Shown here piece after piece: positions 19,443 to 30,710 of a DNA stretch of 64,000 nt. Position 1 is the first letter of the stretch. Each line of letters opens with the position of its first letter. Below the pieces are notes generated by a model that saw only the letters and a list, made by a program, of their open reading frames with translations, was not told the origin of the DNA and did not search any database. The DNA is taken from assembly GCA_938074445.1 (NCBI GenBank), contig CALJEK010000001.1, positions 157,529 through 221,528 of the forward strand. The letters run 5' to 3'. Made by a program: the position numbers and the translations under genes. This stretch comes from Candidatus Kryptoniota bacterium (GTDB taxonomy: Bacteria; Bacteroidota; Ignavibacteria; Kryptoniales; Kryptoniaceae).

Positions 19443-20183
19443 TTAATTTATTTTATATCTTGTGAGTTCTCGCCTTATTCCATTTTCAGAAGCAGTCGCA
19501 GGGGTTTCGTGTTTAACCGGTCCAATACCTGGAGAAAACCAAATATAGTCTTTTGAGGTAAAGCTTGCAACTGTAACCCCACCTACACTTATGGAGCCAG
19601 TCGCAATTGCCTCAAATTTATATGAATCATATCTGCCAGCGGGAGTTTGAATTTGTTCACGAGTACTTATGTTGCCAGTTATGTTTATTTTTATATTTAA
19701 TGGCAAAAGTTGCCCTTGGTAATTTACGGTAAGCGTTGTATCCAAACTTAAGATAGTGTATGGTTCATTTAAGTTACCCGAAGCTTTTATAAACGGAACC
19801 CATCGTTTGTATTCAAAACCTGGAATTGAAATTGTTCCAGTTAAATCTATCCATGCATAAAGATATCCCCCCTCAAGGTAAACAAGAAGGGTATCAACCT
19901 CAATACTTTTATTTGCATATATGAATGAATCAAGCACAACATATGGATTTTTTCCTGCAAATTGGATTTGCCCAACTACTGTCGTTGACGAAGTAAATTC
20001 TGTACCATTGATTTTGGCTCCGGCTGTATCAATTTCATATCCCGAGTAATTCCAAGCATTACCGACTTTCAATGGGAAGAGGTTTGATGGAATTGTTTCA
20101 ATGTTAAGTGGCGTTGTCTCTTTTTTACATCCCCCAAAAATAAGGGCAAGGGATATCAAAGAGACTATTAACTTCCTCATCAT
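19443..20183 (-). CDS. Predicted lipoprotein of unknown function
   Basis: A 246-residue protein with a lipoprotein signal (MMRKLIVSLISLALIFGGC, the Cys being the predicted lipidation site, near residue 19) followed by KKE. The remainder is beta-rich and Ser/Thr-rich, with 'FPLKVGNAWNYSG' near the start. That motif recurs in FCB secreted lipoproteins, but I can give it no function. GGGGG lies upstream of the start. It is convergent with the TonB receptor, sharing the terminator region. Confidence 0.75.
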   Translation of the reverse strand: MMRKLIVSLISLALIFGGCKKETTPLNIETIPSNLFPLKVGNAWNYSGYEIDTAGAKINGTEFTSSTTVVGQIQFAGKNPYVVLDSFIYANKSIEVDTLLVYLEGGYLYAWIDLTGTISIPGFEYKRWVPFIKASGNLNEPYTILSLDTTLTVNYQGQLLPLNIKINITGNISTREQIQTPAGRYDSYKFEAIATGSISVGGVTVASFTSKDYIWFSPGIGPVKHETPATASENGIRRELTRYKIN

Positions 20184-20214
20184 ATTTAACCCCCATTATT
20201 TTAGTTTTTGCTTG

Positions 20215-20240
20215 AAAAATGGCGGGCAAATTTGCCCGCC
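20215..20240 (-). terminator. Terminator of the rplU-mdh operon
   Basis: A perfect 20-base palindrome (20221-20240, GGCGGGCAAA paired with TTTGCCCGCC) followed on the minus strand by ATTTTT. It lies ten bases beyond the mdh stop. Confidence 0.85.
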
Positions 20241-20249
20241 TTAAAAATT

Positions 20250-21478
<1,229 letters not shown>

Positions 21479-21503
21479 GTTAATTGCCTCCTTTTTTTAG
21501 TTT

Positions 21504-21896
21504 TTATTTTATTAAACTTGCGACTTTTGATTCAAGCGCAGCAAGTCGTTCTCTTATTTGAATTGCGATGTCAATCTTCTCGTCAAGACGTTTTATCTCT
21601 GCCCTAAACTCATTCTTAAAAGCATCTAATTCATTACGAAGGCTATCAATATCTTTTTTCAGTCCAGAGATCTCGGCTTTTAATTCATTACGAACGAGTT
21701 CAATTTTTTCATCAACTCGTCTAAGCCCAGAATCGATCTTTTCGTCGAGTCGCCTAAGCCCGGAATCAATTTTTTCATCAAGTCTTTTAATTTCTGAATC
21801 AAATCTTGTCCTTAACTCTTGAACACTTGACTTGATATCGTGGAGTTCTGGAACTACGAGTTCCTGAATTATTTTTGCCACATCTACCTTTGGCAT
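21504..21896 (-). CDS. Coiled-coil protein with 11-residue repeats, between rplU and rpmA
   Basis: A 130-residue protein without signal or membrane segment, almost wholly predicted coiled coil. Near residues 33-65 three consecutive 11-residue units occur (type LDEKIDSGLRR), and LDEKID returns near 103-108. The rest is Lys/Glu/Leu-rich. The start overlaps the rplU stop by one base (TAATG) and rpmA follows after 25 bases, so it is translated within a ribosomal operon. I do not recognise the family. A ribosome-linked or scaffolding role would be a guess. Confidence 0.8.
   Translation of the reverse strand: MPKVDVAKIIQELVVPELHDIKSSVQELRTRFDSEIKRLDEKIDSGLRRLDEKIDSGLRRVDEKIELVRNELKAEISGLKKDIDSLRNELDAFKNEFRAEIKRLDEKIDIAIQIRERLAALESKVASLIK
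21701..21799. repeat. Three tandem 33-base units inside the coiled-coil gene
   Basis: Units at 21701-21733, 21734-21766 and 21767-21799 are clearly related. The first two share CTAAGCCC-GGAAT-like cores, and the first and third share CAATTTTTTCATCAA. Each unit encodes one 11-residue hendecad. Confidence 0.8.
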
Positions 21897-22213
21897 TAAC
21901 TCTCAAAATGGATTTTATTAATTTCAATTTGAGTATAATTTTGCCGATGTCCTTTTGTTACTTTATAGCCTTTGCGACGTTTTTTCTTGAAAACAATTAT
22001 TTTCTCGCCTTTTACATGTCTTAAAACCGTCGCCTCAACGAAAGCTCCGGGCACGTATGGATTTCCAATGTGGGTTTCTTTCCCGTCTTGAAACAAAAGG
22101 ACGCTTTGAAACTTAACTTTGCTTCCCGGTTCTTTTTCAATCTTTTGAACAAAAATTTTATCAGATTCCTTGACCTTATATTGGTGCCCACCAATTTTTA
22201 CAACCGCAAACAT
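21896..22213 (-). CDS. rplU: 50S ribosomal protein L21
   Basis: A 105-residue large-subunit protein beginning MFAVVKIGGHQYKV and containing the family motif KRRKGYKVTKGHRQNYTQIEI. It is the first gene of the minus-strand rplU, coiled-coil, rpmA, mdh series. About 146 bases separate it from the divergent der gene. That gap must hold its promoter, but I could not choose a clear one. Confidence 0.97.
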   Translation of the reverse strand: MFAVVKIGGHQYKVKESDKIFVQKIEKEPGSKVKFQSVLLFQDGKETHIGNPYVPGAFVEATVLRHVKGEKIIVFKKKRRKGYKVTKGHRQNYTQIEINKIHFES

Positions 22214-22359
22214 CTTTCCCTTACTTTTGTTTTAAATTCAACGCAACTAAATTTAGCAAATCGGTCGAAAAAAAACAATAAATTTTGATTATCTTTTTGT
22301 TCTTTTTAACTTTTAAAATCTGGATGATAGCCTTTAACTAAATTTTTCGGTTTTTTGAG

Positions 22360-23673
22360 ATGGGAAAAAGTGTAATTGCCATAGTAGGAAGACCGAACGT
22401 TGGAAAATCAACGCTTTTTAACAGAATTATCGGTGAAAGAGACGCTATTGTCGACCCTAAAAGTGGTGTTACTAGGGACAGGCATTACGGGACAGCTGAA
22501 TGGAACGGTAAAAAATTTTCAATTATAGACACTGGTGGGTATGTTCCGGATTCCGACAATGTTTTTGAAGCAGCTATAAGGGAGCAAGTTCAAATTGCGA
22601 TTGACGAAGCAGATGTGATAATTTTTGTCGTCGATGCGGTATCAGGAGTTACACCCATAGATATTGAAATTGCGAGAATATTAAGGCAAACGAAAAAGAA
22701 AGTTATACTCGCGGTAAATAAAATTGATAACGAAAAACTTGAACTATATTCATCTCAATTTTATGAACTTGGGCTTGGGGAACCATTTCCGATATCAGCA
22801 CTTCATGGAAGAAAAGTGGGCGATTTTCTTGATGAGGTGGTTAAAGACTTGCCTGAGGTGAGCGAAGAGACCCAAAGTCTTGAAAATCAGATAAAAGTTG
22901 CTATCGTTGGGCAACCAAACGTTGGAAAATCTTCATTTGTCAATGCTGTTCTCGGTGAAAATAGAATAATTGTCACCGATATACCCGGAACGACTCGGGA
23001 TTCCATTGATACTTTTTTTGAGTACAATGGGGTTAATTTTGTTCTCATTGACACAGCTGGATTGAGGAAAAGGAGCAAGATTAAGGAAAGTATAGAGTTT
23101 TACAGTGCCATAAGAGCTTTAAAAGCGCTCGAAAGATGCGATGTTGCGGTTGTTATGCTTGATGCAACTTTTGGACTTGAGAGGCAAGATTTAAGAATCA
23201 TTGGGGAAGCTGCGGACTTGAAAAGGGGAATTATAATTGCGGTAAATAAATGGGACCTTATCGAAAAAGATTCGAATACCGCCCTTGAATATGAGCGTGC
23301 CCTCAGAGAAAGGTTGAGAGTTTTTGACTATGTCCCTGTTTTATTTATATCGGCTAAAACCAAGCAAAGAATTTTCAAGGTTCTCGATCTTGCGAAGATT
23401 GTTTATGAGGAAAGAAATAAAAGGGTGAAAACAAGCGAACTTAATAGAATTTTGTTGCCGATCGTTAAGGAAACGCCACCTCCAGCGATTTCAGGGAAGG
23501 AGATAAAAATTAAGTATGTCATGCAGGTTAAAACAGCGCCACCTGTGTTTGCATTTTTCACGAATTTCCCAGATGATATCCCAGAGCATTACAGAAGATT
23601 TCTTGAAAATAAAATCCGCGAACATTTTGGTTTCGTTGGTGTGCCTTTGACTATTGTTTTTAAAAAGAAGTGA
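22360..23673 (+). CDS. der: Ribosome assembly GTPase Der
   Basis: A 437-residue tandem GTPase (EngA/Der) needed for 50S assembly. Two G domains are complete: GRPNVGKST (about 9-17) with DTGG and NKID; and GQPNVGKSS (about 184-192) with DTAG and NKWD. A KH-like C-terminal domain follows (about 350-437). It is convergent with dtd, with seven bases between the stops. Confidence 0.97.
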   Translation: MGKSVIAIVGRPNVGKSTLFNRIIGERDAIVDPKSGVTRDRHYGTAEWNGKKFSIIDTGGYVPDSDNVFEAAIREQVQIAIDEADVIIFVVDAVSGVTPIDIEIARILRQTKKKVILAVNKIDNEKLELYSSQFYELGLGEPFPISALHGRKVGDFLDEVVKDLPEVSEETQSLENQIKVAIVGQPNVGKSSFVNAVLGENRIIVTDIPGTTRDSIDTFFEYNGVNFVLIDTAGLRKRSKIKESIEFYSAIRALKALERCDVAVVMLDATFGLERQDLRIIGEAADLKRGIIIAVNKWDLIEKDSNTALEYERALRERLRVFDYVPVLFISAKTKQRIFKVLDLAKIVYEERNKRVKTSELNRILLPIVKETPPPAISGKEIKIKYVMQVKTAPPVFAFFTNFPDDIPEHYRRFLENKIREHFGFVGVPLTIVFKKK

Positions 23674-23680
23674 TGTTTTT

Positions 23681-24133
23681 TCATTTTTCTTTGCTTTCAA
23701 CAAGTAAAGTGACGGGACCATCGTTTATTATCTCGACGATCATCATTGCTTTAAAGACACCTGTTTTTACTTTTTCTTCTCCCATAGCTTGCTTAAGATA
23801 TTCAACGAATTTATTGTATAAAATTTCCGCTTCCTCTGGTTTTGATGCTTGTGTGAAATCGGGTCTATTCCCGTATCTTGTATCCCCATAAAGTGTAAAT
23901 TGTGACACTACAAGTGCTTCCCCATTTACATCTTTTACAGATAGATTCATTCTTTTGTTTTCGTCATCAAAAATTCTAAGATTTGCACATTTATTCGCAA
24001 GATATTTTGCGTCTTCTTCCGTGTCCCCGTTTTTTACGCCAAGCAAAATTACAATTCCTTTTCCAATTTGACTATAAAGTGAGCCGTCGATTGTCACGCT
24101 ACCTCGTATAACTCTTTGGACAAGCGCTCTCAT
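23681..24133 (-). CDS. dtd: D-aminoacyl-tRNA deacylase Dtd
   Basis: A 150-residue enzyme that removes D-amino acids mischarged on tRNA. Family signatures are SQFTLYGD (about 78-85) and NDGPVTLLVE close to the C-terminus, which form the active site across the dimer. Its start overlaps the prmC stop by four bases, so it is the last gene of a three-gene minus-strand unit. Confidence 0.95.
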   Translation of the reverse strand: MRALVQRVIRGSVTIDGSLYSQIGKGIVILLGVKNGDTEEDAKYLANKCANLRIFDDENKRMNLSVKDVNGEALVVSQFTLYGDTRYGNRPDFTQASKPEEAEILYNKFVEYLKQAMGEEKVKTGVFKAMMIVEIINDGPVTLLVESKEK

Positions 24134-25026
24134 CTTCTTTCAATTTTTATTTTTGCAACCCTTTCAATTCCAAGATAGTCATTGAAAATTTCAATTTGAT
24201 TATATCCAGTGTCGGTGAAAATTTTCTTTACTTTTTCAAATTGACCATAAGCCATTTCAACAAAGATGAAGCCCGTATTTGCGATTATCTCTTTTCCAAC
24301 ATCAGCAATCCTTCTGTAAAAACTTAGTCCATTTGCCCCATCGGTAATTGCAATCCTTGGCTCAAAATTTTTTATCTCATCCTGCAAACTTTCAAATTCG
24401 TCAATGGCTACATACGGTGGATTTGAAACGATTATGTCAAATTGATTTTTAAATTTAGAAGCGAAGTTTTCATCAAATAGATCAAATTGAATGAATTGAA
24501 CATTTTCAACTCCGTTCAAGTTGGCGTTTTCATTTGCGACTTCAATTATTTTTTCGCTTACGTCAATTCCAACTATAAAAGATTTATCTTTAAGAAACTT
24601 CGCCAAACTTATAGCTATGTTCCCGCTTCCAGTTCCAATATCAAGCACTTTAACAGGCACATTGAGAAATTCTTTTTTAACTGTTTCTATTACCTTTTCA
24701 ACGAGCACCTCGGTTTCTGGTCTTGGAATTAAAACATCTGGTGTTAGTTTAAACTCAAGTCCCATAAATTCAGTTTTGCCGATAATGTATTGGAGGGGTT
24801 CCTTTTTTATCCTTCTTGTTATCAATACTTTGAGTTCCTCAAGTTCTCTTTTCGTGAGCGGTTTTTCAAAGTTAATGTATAAATCAACCCTTTTACATTT
24901 TAGCACGTGACAGAGCATTAATTCAATTGTTAACCTCGCTTCATCAATTCCCTTTGATTTAAGGTATTCGGTTCCCCAGTTTATTATGTCAATTATTCGC
25001 CAAGTTTTTGTTTCGGCTTTATCCAT
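24130..25026 (-). CDS. prmC: Release factor glutamine N5-methyltransferase PrmC
   Basis: A 298-residue SAM enzyme that methylates the Gln of the GGQ motif in release factors; its substrate RF2 is encoded at 47800. It has an N-terminal helical domain, the SAM loop VLDIGTGSGNIAISLA (about 125-140) and the catalytic SNPPYVA motif near 198. It overlaps the Mut7-C gene by eight bases. Confidence 0.94.
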   Translation of the reverse strand: MDKAETKTWRIIDIINWGTEYLKSKGIDEARLTIELMLCHVLKCKRVDLYINFEKPLTKRELEELKVLITRRIKKEPLQYIIGKTEFMGLEFKLTPDVLIPRPETEVLVEKVIETVKKEFLNVPVKVLDIGTGSGNIAISLAKFLKDKSFIVGIDVSEKIIEVANENANLNGVENVQFIQFDLFDENFASKFKNQFDIIVSNPPYVAIDEFESLQDEIKNFEPRIAITDGANGLSFYRRIADVGKEIIANTGFIFVEMAYGQFEKVKKIFTDTGYNQIEIFNDYLGIERVAKIKIERR

Positions 25027-25474
25027 TTTTAATTTCGTTTAAGATTTTGACAATTCTTGCAGTATGTGAACCGTCCCAGTAAATTTTGCCACATTTTGGA
25101 CATTGATAAAATTCATCAAATGATTTGGCTGTTTCCTCAGGGATCAAGTTTATAATGCTTGACTTTTCAACCTCGATTATTTCAGTATTACAAATTGAGC
25201 ATCGGGAAAATAAATTCGTTTCGGTGTCAAGGTTTAAATTTTTAATGACTTCGTTTAGTTGTTCTTTGAATTTTTCTGCTTTCACGATGTAGAAATTTTT
25301 TGCTCCGAACTCTTCGGCTACTCTTTTGCTTCGCGTGAGAAAAAGTCTTTCTTCTTCGTTTGCGATTTTAATTAGTTCTTTAGTTGAGAGCTTTGGATTG
25401 TATATTGTGTCATATCCAAGTAGTCGCAACCATCTCGCAAGTTTGCCGAGCATTATATCTGCGACGAATTTCAT
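25019..25474 (-). CDS. Mut7-C (PIN-like RNase plus zinc ribbon) domain protein
   Basis: A 151-residue protein beginning FVADIMLGKLARWLRLLGYDT, the hallmark of the Mut7-C domain (a PIN-fold predicted RNase). A zinc ribbon follows with two Cys pairs: CSICN (about 92-96) and CPKCGK (about 124-129). Many bacteria and archaea carry such stand-alone proteins with no settled function. It heads the prmC-dtd unit and is divergent from the LigT-like gene. Confidence 0.85.
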   Translation of the reverse strand: MKFVADIMLGKLARWLRLLGYDTIYNPKLSTKELIKIANEEERLFLTRSKRVAEEFGAKNFYIVKAEKFKEQLNEVIKNLNLDTETNLFSRCSICNTEIIEVEKSSIINLIPEETAKSFDEFYQCPKCGKIYWDGSHTARIVKILNEIKNG

Positions 25475-25557
25475 TCGGTTTGATATTTTTGTTTTTCAGG
25501 TTTTAAAATAAAAAATTAGCAATGGATTTGCAATAAAGGTTGATTTCAAAGCTTGTT

Positions 25558-26115
25558 ATGAAAAAGAAAGTAAAGAAAACGCACAAAACTGCTGTCGTTA
25601 TAATTCCGCCGAAAGATGTTTGGGCTCCAATTCAAAGGATAAGAGAAAAGTATGATAGACAATTTAGAAGGTGGATGCCACACATAACGTTGATTTACCC
25701 GTTTAGACCTTTTGAAGAGTTTGAGGAAATTTATTCGAACTTCGAAAATGTTTGCAGAGAGATCAGAGATTTTAAAGTTGAACTTGTTGAGTTCAAATTT
25801 TTCAAGCATTACGGTGAGAATTACACGATATGGCTTGCGCCTCAGCCTTCTGAGGAAATTGTAAAGTTGCAGGATAGGTTGCAGGTGATCGTTCCAGATT
25901 GTGATGATGTCCGCAGGTTTGAAAATGGCTTCACCCCACATTTGAGCGTTGGGCAAGTTAAGGGAAAAGATAAACTTGAAAATTTATTAATGGAGTTCAG
26001 AAACTCTTGGAGACCAATTAGGTTCAGCGTAAACTCTATCTTTTTCATTTGGAGGGATGACCCACCCAATGATGTTTTTAGAATTTGGAGGGAGATAAAA
26101 TTTGGCAGTGAATAA
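25558..26115 (+). CDS. 2H phosphodiesterase (LigT / 2'-5' RNA ligase-like)
   Basis: About 185 residues with the two short His motifs of the 2H superfamily: PHITLIYPF (about 42) and PHLSVGQV (about 126). These proteins hydrolyse cyclic phosphates on RNA or nucleotides; the substrate here is unknown. An upstream in-frame TTG at 25540 is a possible start. I prefer the ATG at 25558, though no SD is well placed. It lies directly before the eno promoter. Confidence 0.8.
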   Translation: MKKKVKKTHKTAVVIIPPKDVWAPIQRIREKYDRQFRRWMPHITLIYPFRPFEEFEEIYSNFENVCREIRDFKVELVEFKFFKHYGENYTIWLAPQPSEEIVKLQDRLQVIVPDCDDVRRFENGFTPHLSVGQVKGKDKLENLLMEFRNSWRPIRFSVNSIFFIWRDDPPNDVFRIWREIKFGSE

Positions 26116-26144
26116 TTGTTTTTTCTGGTTTTTGTTGATATAAT
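26116..26144 (+). promoter_or_regulatory. Promoter of eno
   Basis: TTGTTT (26116-26121), 17-base spacer, TATAAT (26139-26144), 40 bases before the eno ATG and just past the preceding stop. Confidence 0.7.
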
Positions 26145-26162
26145 TAAAAGGTTCTCAATTAA

Positions 26163-27473
<1,311 letters not shown>

Positions 27474-27481
27474 GGGGAGTT

Positions 27482-27515
27482 GGGCAAAGTTTGATTTTGC
27501 CCCCAAATTTTATTA
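27482..27515 (+). terminator. Terminator after eno
   Basis: Stem GGGCAAA (27482-27488) with TTTGCCC (27496-27502), followed by a T-rich tract. Confidence 0.75.
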
Positions 27516-27562
27516 TTTTTACAAAAATTTTGCGGAAGAAAACTTAAATTTTTTTGCTTCTG

Positions 27563-29482
27563 ATGGAAAAAATAAGGGTTAAACTGCCCGATAATAGCGT
27601 TTTAGAAGTTGACAAAGGGACGACGCCTTTACAAATAGCGGAAATTTTAAGTAAGCGACTTGCCAAAGATGCGATCGCAGCGAAAGTTAACGGTGTTGTC
27701 ATAGATCTTACTCGTCCACTTGAGGAGGATTGTGAGCTTCAGATTTTAACTTTTGATGACCCGGAGGGTAAAGAAGTATTTTGGCATAGTTCGGCTCATC
27801 TTATGGCGCATGCGATTGAAGAACTTTTTCCGGGTGCGAAGTTTGGCGTTGGACCACCAATTGAGGATGGATTTTATTATGATGTCGATGTTGATAAGCC
27901 TCTTACGGTTGAGGACCTTGTTAAAATTGAGGAGAAGATGAAGGAGCTTGCGCAAAAGGATGAACCATATGTTAGAAAAGTTGTCACAAAAGAAGAAGCG
28001 CTTGAGTTCTTTAAGAAGAAAGGTGATCCATATAAAGTTGAAATCATAGAACAAATTGATGACAGCGATGTAATAACCTTGTATAGTGAGGGGAGTTTTA
28101 CTGATTTATGTCGTGGTCCGCATTTGCCATCGACGGGAAAGATAAAATATGTTAAGTTGTTAAATATCGCTGGGGCTTACTGGCGTGGTGATGCGAGGAA
28201 TAAAATGTTGCAGAGGGTTTATGGTGTTGCTTATCCAAAGAAGGAACTTCTTGATGAGCATTTAAGGCGACTTGAAGAAGCAAAGAAAAGAGATCATAGA
28301 CGGCTTGGAAAGGAGCTTGAACTTTTCGTTTTTCATGACATTGCCCCGGGTGCACCTTTCTGGTTGCCAAAGGGGATGATAATTTTCCGTGAACTTGAAA
28401 AATTTATTCGTGAAGAGCTTGATAAGCGAGGTTATGAGGAAATTTCAACTCCGATCCTTGTGAAAAAAGATTTATGGGAGAGATCGGGGCATTGGGAACA
28501 TTACAAAGAAAATATGTTTGTGCTTGAGGTTGAAAATGAAATTTATTCTCTAAAACCGATGAATTGTCCGGAAAGCACTTATGTCTATAAGATGCGGACG
28601 AGAAGCTATAGGGATTTGCCACTGCGACTTGCGGAGATAGGGAGATTACATAGAAATGAAATCTCTGGTGCCCTTGGTGGGATGTTTCGCGTAAGGCAGA
28701 TAACGATGGATGATGCGCATATTTATTGCAGACCAGATCAAATTTTAAGCGAGATAAACGAGTTGATTGATTTCGTAAATTATGTCTATGGAATTTTCAA
28801 GTTTCAGCCAGCGTATTATCTTTCAACGAAACCAGATGGTGCGATGGGAGACCCTGAGTTGTGGGAACATGCTGAACAAGCCTTGAGAATGGCGTTAGAG
28901 CAAAATGGAATAAAATATGGATTAAAGGAAAAGGAGGGAGCATTTTACGGTCCAAAAATAGATGTCCAAATTAAAGACGCTCTCGGTAGAGATTGGCAAG
29001 TTGCAACAATTCAGCTCGACTTTGTGATGTTGCCTGAAAGATTTGACTTGACTTATATTGATGTTGATGGACAGCCGAAGCGACCGGTTGCAATTCATAG
29101 AGCGATATTTGGCTCGTTTGAAAGATTTGTCGGTATTTTAACTGAACATTTCGCTGGTAACTTTCCAGTTTGGCTTGCACCAGTTCAAGTTGCGGTTTTG
29201 CCTATAACCGATGCGCAAAATGATTATGCAAAAACGGTTTGGGAAAAGCTTAAACAGCAGCAAATTCGTGCGGAGCTCGATTCGAGAAACGAGAAGATAA
29301 CTTACAAAATAAGGGAAGCGGAGACTAAAAAAATTCCATATATGCTTATAGTTGGTGAGAAGGAAAGAGCAAGCGGAACTATTTCAGTAAGAAGGCATGG
29401 CAAGGGAGATCTTGGAGTATTTGATTTGGAAAGTTTTATATCCAAAATTAAATTTGAAATAGAAAGCAAAGCTGTGGAATAA
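27563..29482 (+). CDS. thrS: Threonyl-tRNA synthetase
   Basis: A 639-residue class II synthetase with a TGS domain (about 1-62), the editing domain (about 65-225, HSSAHLMAHAIEELFP carrying the HxxxH motif), the catalytic core with zinc-ligand Cys in MNCPES and motif 2 (RLAEIGRLHRNEISG), and the anticodon-binding domain at the C-terminus. The frame opens at a TTG (27554), but ATG 27563 is chosen. The next genes infC-rpmI-rplT follow at short spacing, the common thrS-infC operon. Confidence 0.97.
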   Translation: MEKIRVKLPDNSVLEVDKGTTPLQIAEILSKRLAKDAIAAKVNGVVIDLTRPLEEDCELQILTFDDPEGKEVFWHSSAHLMAHAIEELFPGAKFGVGPPIEDGFYYDVDVDKPLTVEDLVKIEEKMKELAQKDEPYVRKVVTKEEALEFFKKKGDPYKVEIIEQIDDSDVITLYSEGSFTDLCRGPHLPSTGKIKYVKLLNIAGAYWRGDARNKMLQRVYGVAYPKKELLDEHLRRLEEAKKRDHRRLGKELELFVFHDIAPGAPFWLPKGMIIFRELEKFIREELDKRGYEEISTPILVKKDLWERSGHWEHYKENMFVLEVENEIYSLKPMNCPESTYVYKMRTRSYRDLPLRLAEIGRLHRNEISGALGGMFRVRQITMDDAHIYCRPDQILSEINELIDFVNYVYGIFKFQPAYYLSTKPDGAMGDPELWEHAEQALRMALEQNGIKYGLKEKEGAFYGPKIDVQIKDALGRDWQVATIQLDFVMLPERFDLTYIDVDGQPKRPVAIHRAIFGSFERFVGILTEHFAGNFPVWLAPVQVAVLPITDAQNDYAKTVWEKLKQQQIRAELDSRNEKITYKIREAETKKIPYMLIVGEKERASGTISVRRHGKGDLGVFDLESFISKIKFEIESKAVE

Positions 29483-29493
29483 CCAAAACAAAA

Positions 29494-29509
29494 AGAGAGG
29501 ATGCCATAG
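29494..29509 (+). promoter_or_regulatory. infC initiation site: SD, mini-ORF and AUA start
   Basis: AGAGAGG (29494-29500) is followed at once by ATGCCATAG (29501-29509), a start-Pro-stop mini-ORF. The ATA at 29506-29508, which opens the infC frame, lies inside it in another frame and five bases after the SD. A non-AUG start is what IF3 autoregulation requires in other bacteria. Confidence 0.7.
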
Positions 29510-30120
29510 AGAAAGAATTACGCATTAATGAGCAAATCCGAGCCCCACGGGTAAGAGTGATAGACGAAAATGGGCAGTCAATTGGCATAATGAACACGCG
29601 TGACGCGTTGAGGTTAGCTGAGGAAAGAGGTTATGACCTTGTCGAAGTTGCCCCTCAAGCTAATCCTCCTGTTTGTAAGTTAATGGATTATGGAAAGTAT
29701 AAGTATGAAAAGCAAAAGGAGGAAAAGCTTCACAAGAAGCAAAGATCGCTTGCGGTTTTGAAAGAATTGAGATTTCATCCAAATATGGGTGAACATGATT
29801 TTCAATTTAAAGCGCGTCATGCAAGGGAATTTATACTTGACGGGCATAAGGTTAAAGCGCAGGTTATTTTTAAAGGCAGAGAGATTTTGCACACGGAGTT
29901 TGGAGAAAAGATATTAAAAAGATTAATTGAGTTTTTATCTGATGTCGCGCGAGTTGAACAGGATATAAAGCTTGAAGGGAGTTCAATGAGTGTTTTGTTT
30001 GCACCGGATAGGAGAAAAATTCAAATGTTAAAAGAGCAGGAAGAGAAAAATAAACAATTTGGAGGACAAAAGGACAATGCCGAAGGTGAAGAGCAATCGC
30101 GCAGCCAAGAAGCGCTTTAA
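29506..30120 (+). CDS. infC: Translation initiation factor IF-3 (AUA start)
   Basis: A 204-residue factor that binds 30S and proofreads initiation. The conserved N-terminus [15 protein letters not shown] lies upstream of the first canonical in-frame start (GTG 29557), so translation must begin earlier. The only sensible codon is ATA 29506, correctly spaced from AGAGAGG. Enterobacterial infC uses ATT and is autoregulated through it. [16 protein letters not shown] and the C-terminal domain are typical. The last 44 bases overlap rpmI and encode a Gln/Glu-rich tail. Confidence 0.92.
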   Translation: MEKELRINEQIRAPRVRVIDENGQSIGIMNTRDALRLAEERGYDLVEVAPQANPPVCKLMDYGKYKYEKQKEEKLHKKQRSLAVLKELRFHPNMGEHDFQFKARHAREFILDGHKVKAQVIFKGREILHTEFGEKILKRLIEFLSDVARVEQDIKLEGSSMSVLFAPDRRKIQMLKEQEEKNKQFGGQKDNAEGEEQSRSQEAL

Positions 30121-30271
30121 AGTTACAGCAACTGGTAAAATAAAAAGACAGAAGGCGGGTAGAAGTCACCTTGCCACAGGTAAAACAAGAAAAAGGAAAA
30201 GACAACTCCGAAAGCCAACCCTTGTGCATCCTTATGAGGAAAAAAGAATTAAGCAACTAATTCTTGCTTGA
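30077..30271 (+). CDS. rpmI: 50S ribosomal protein L35
   Basis: A 64-residue basic protein [20 protein letters not shown]..., a clear L35. The open frame extends to 30059, but the ATG at 30077 is the family start, with GGAGG at 30061-30065. Both the SD and the first 44 bases lie inside the 3' end of infC in another frame, so the two genes are likely translationally linked. Confidence 0.96.
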   Translation: MPKVKSNRAAKKRFKVTATGKIKRQKAGRSHLATGKTRKRKRQLRKPTLVHPYEEKRIKQLILA

Positions 30272-30302
30272 TTTTTAAAAATTAAATTTAGCGAGTGAAA
30301 AG

Positions 30303-30647
30303 ATGAGAGCGACAAATAAACCAGCTTCAAGAAGGAGAAGGAAAAAGCTGCTTGAAAGAGCGAAAGGATTCTGGGGAATGCGCGGTAATACCCTTAGACA
30401 GGCTAAAGACCATGTCGCAAAAGCACTTCAATACTCATATCGCGACAGAAGAACAAAGAAGCGTGAATTCAGAAGACTTTGGATAGCGAGGATAAATGCA
30501 GCAGCGAGATTGAATGGGACGACTTATTCCAAGCTTATCGCAGCTTTAAGGAAGAAACAGGTTGAAATCAATCGCAAAATGTTAGCTGATCTCGCTGTGA
30601 ATAATCCAGATGCATTTTCAGATGTTGTAAAATTTGCTTTTAGTTAA
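30303..30647 (+). CDS. rplT: 50S ribosomal protein L20
   Basis: A 114-residue assembly protein of the large subunit with the typical core [20 protein letters not shown] and [15 protein letters not shown]. The N-terminus [17 protein letters not shown] differs from the common MPRVKRGV type but keeps the basic character. It is the last gene of the thrS-infC-rpmI-rplT unit, followed by a terminator. In other bacteria L20 represses its own operon; no such site could be confirmed here by eye. Confidence 0.96.
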   Translation: MRATNKPASRRRRKKLLERAKGFWGMRGNTLRQAKDHVAKALQYSYRDRRTKKREFRRLWIARINAAARLNGTTYSKLIAALRKKQVEINRKMLADLAVNNPDAFSDVVKFAFS

Positions 30648-30654
30648 AATTTTG

Positions 30655-30710
30655 CTCCCATCGTTCGGGAATTTGATGTTGTTTAATCCCGAGGGTGGGA
30701 GTTTTTTATT
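30655..30710 (+). terminator. Terminator between rplT and pheS
   Basis: A long two-part stem: CTCCCA (from 30655) pairs with TGGGAG (ending 30701), and inside it TCGGGA pairs with TCCCGA. A run of six T and TATTT follows. It separates the rplT and pheS units, so pheST needs its own promoter or regulated read-through. Confidence 0.85.

Noticed and set aside
20221..20240. Perfect 20-base palindrome as an operator
   Set aside because: Its position after the mdh stop and the T run on the minus strand fit a terminator better.
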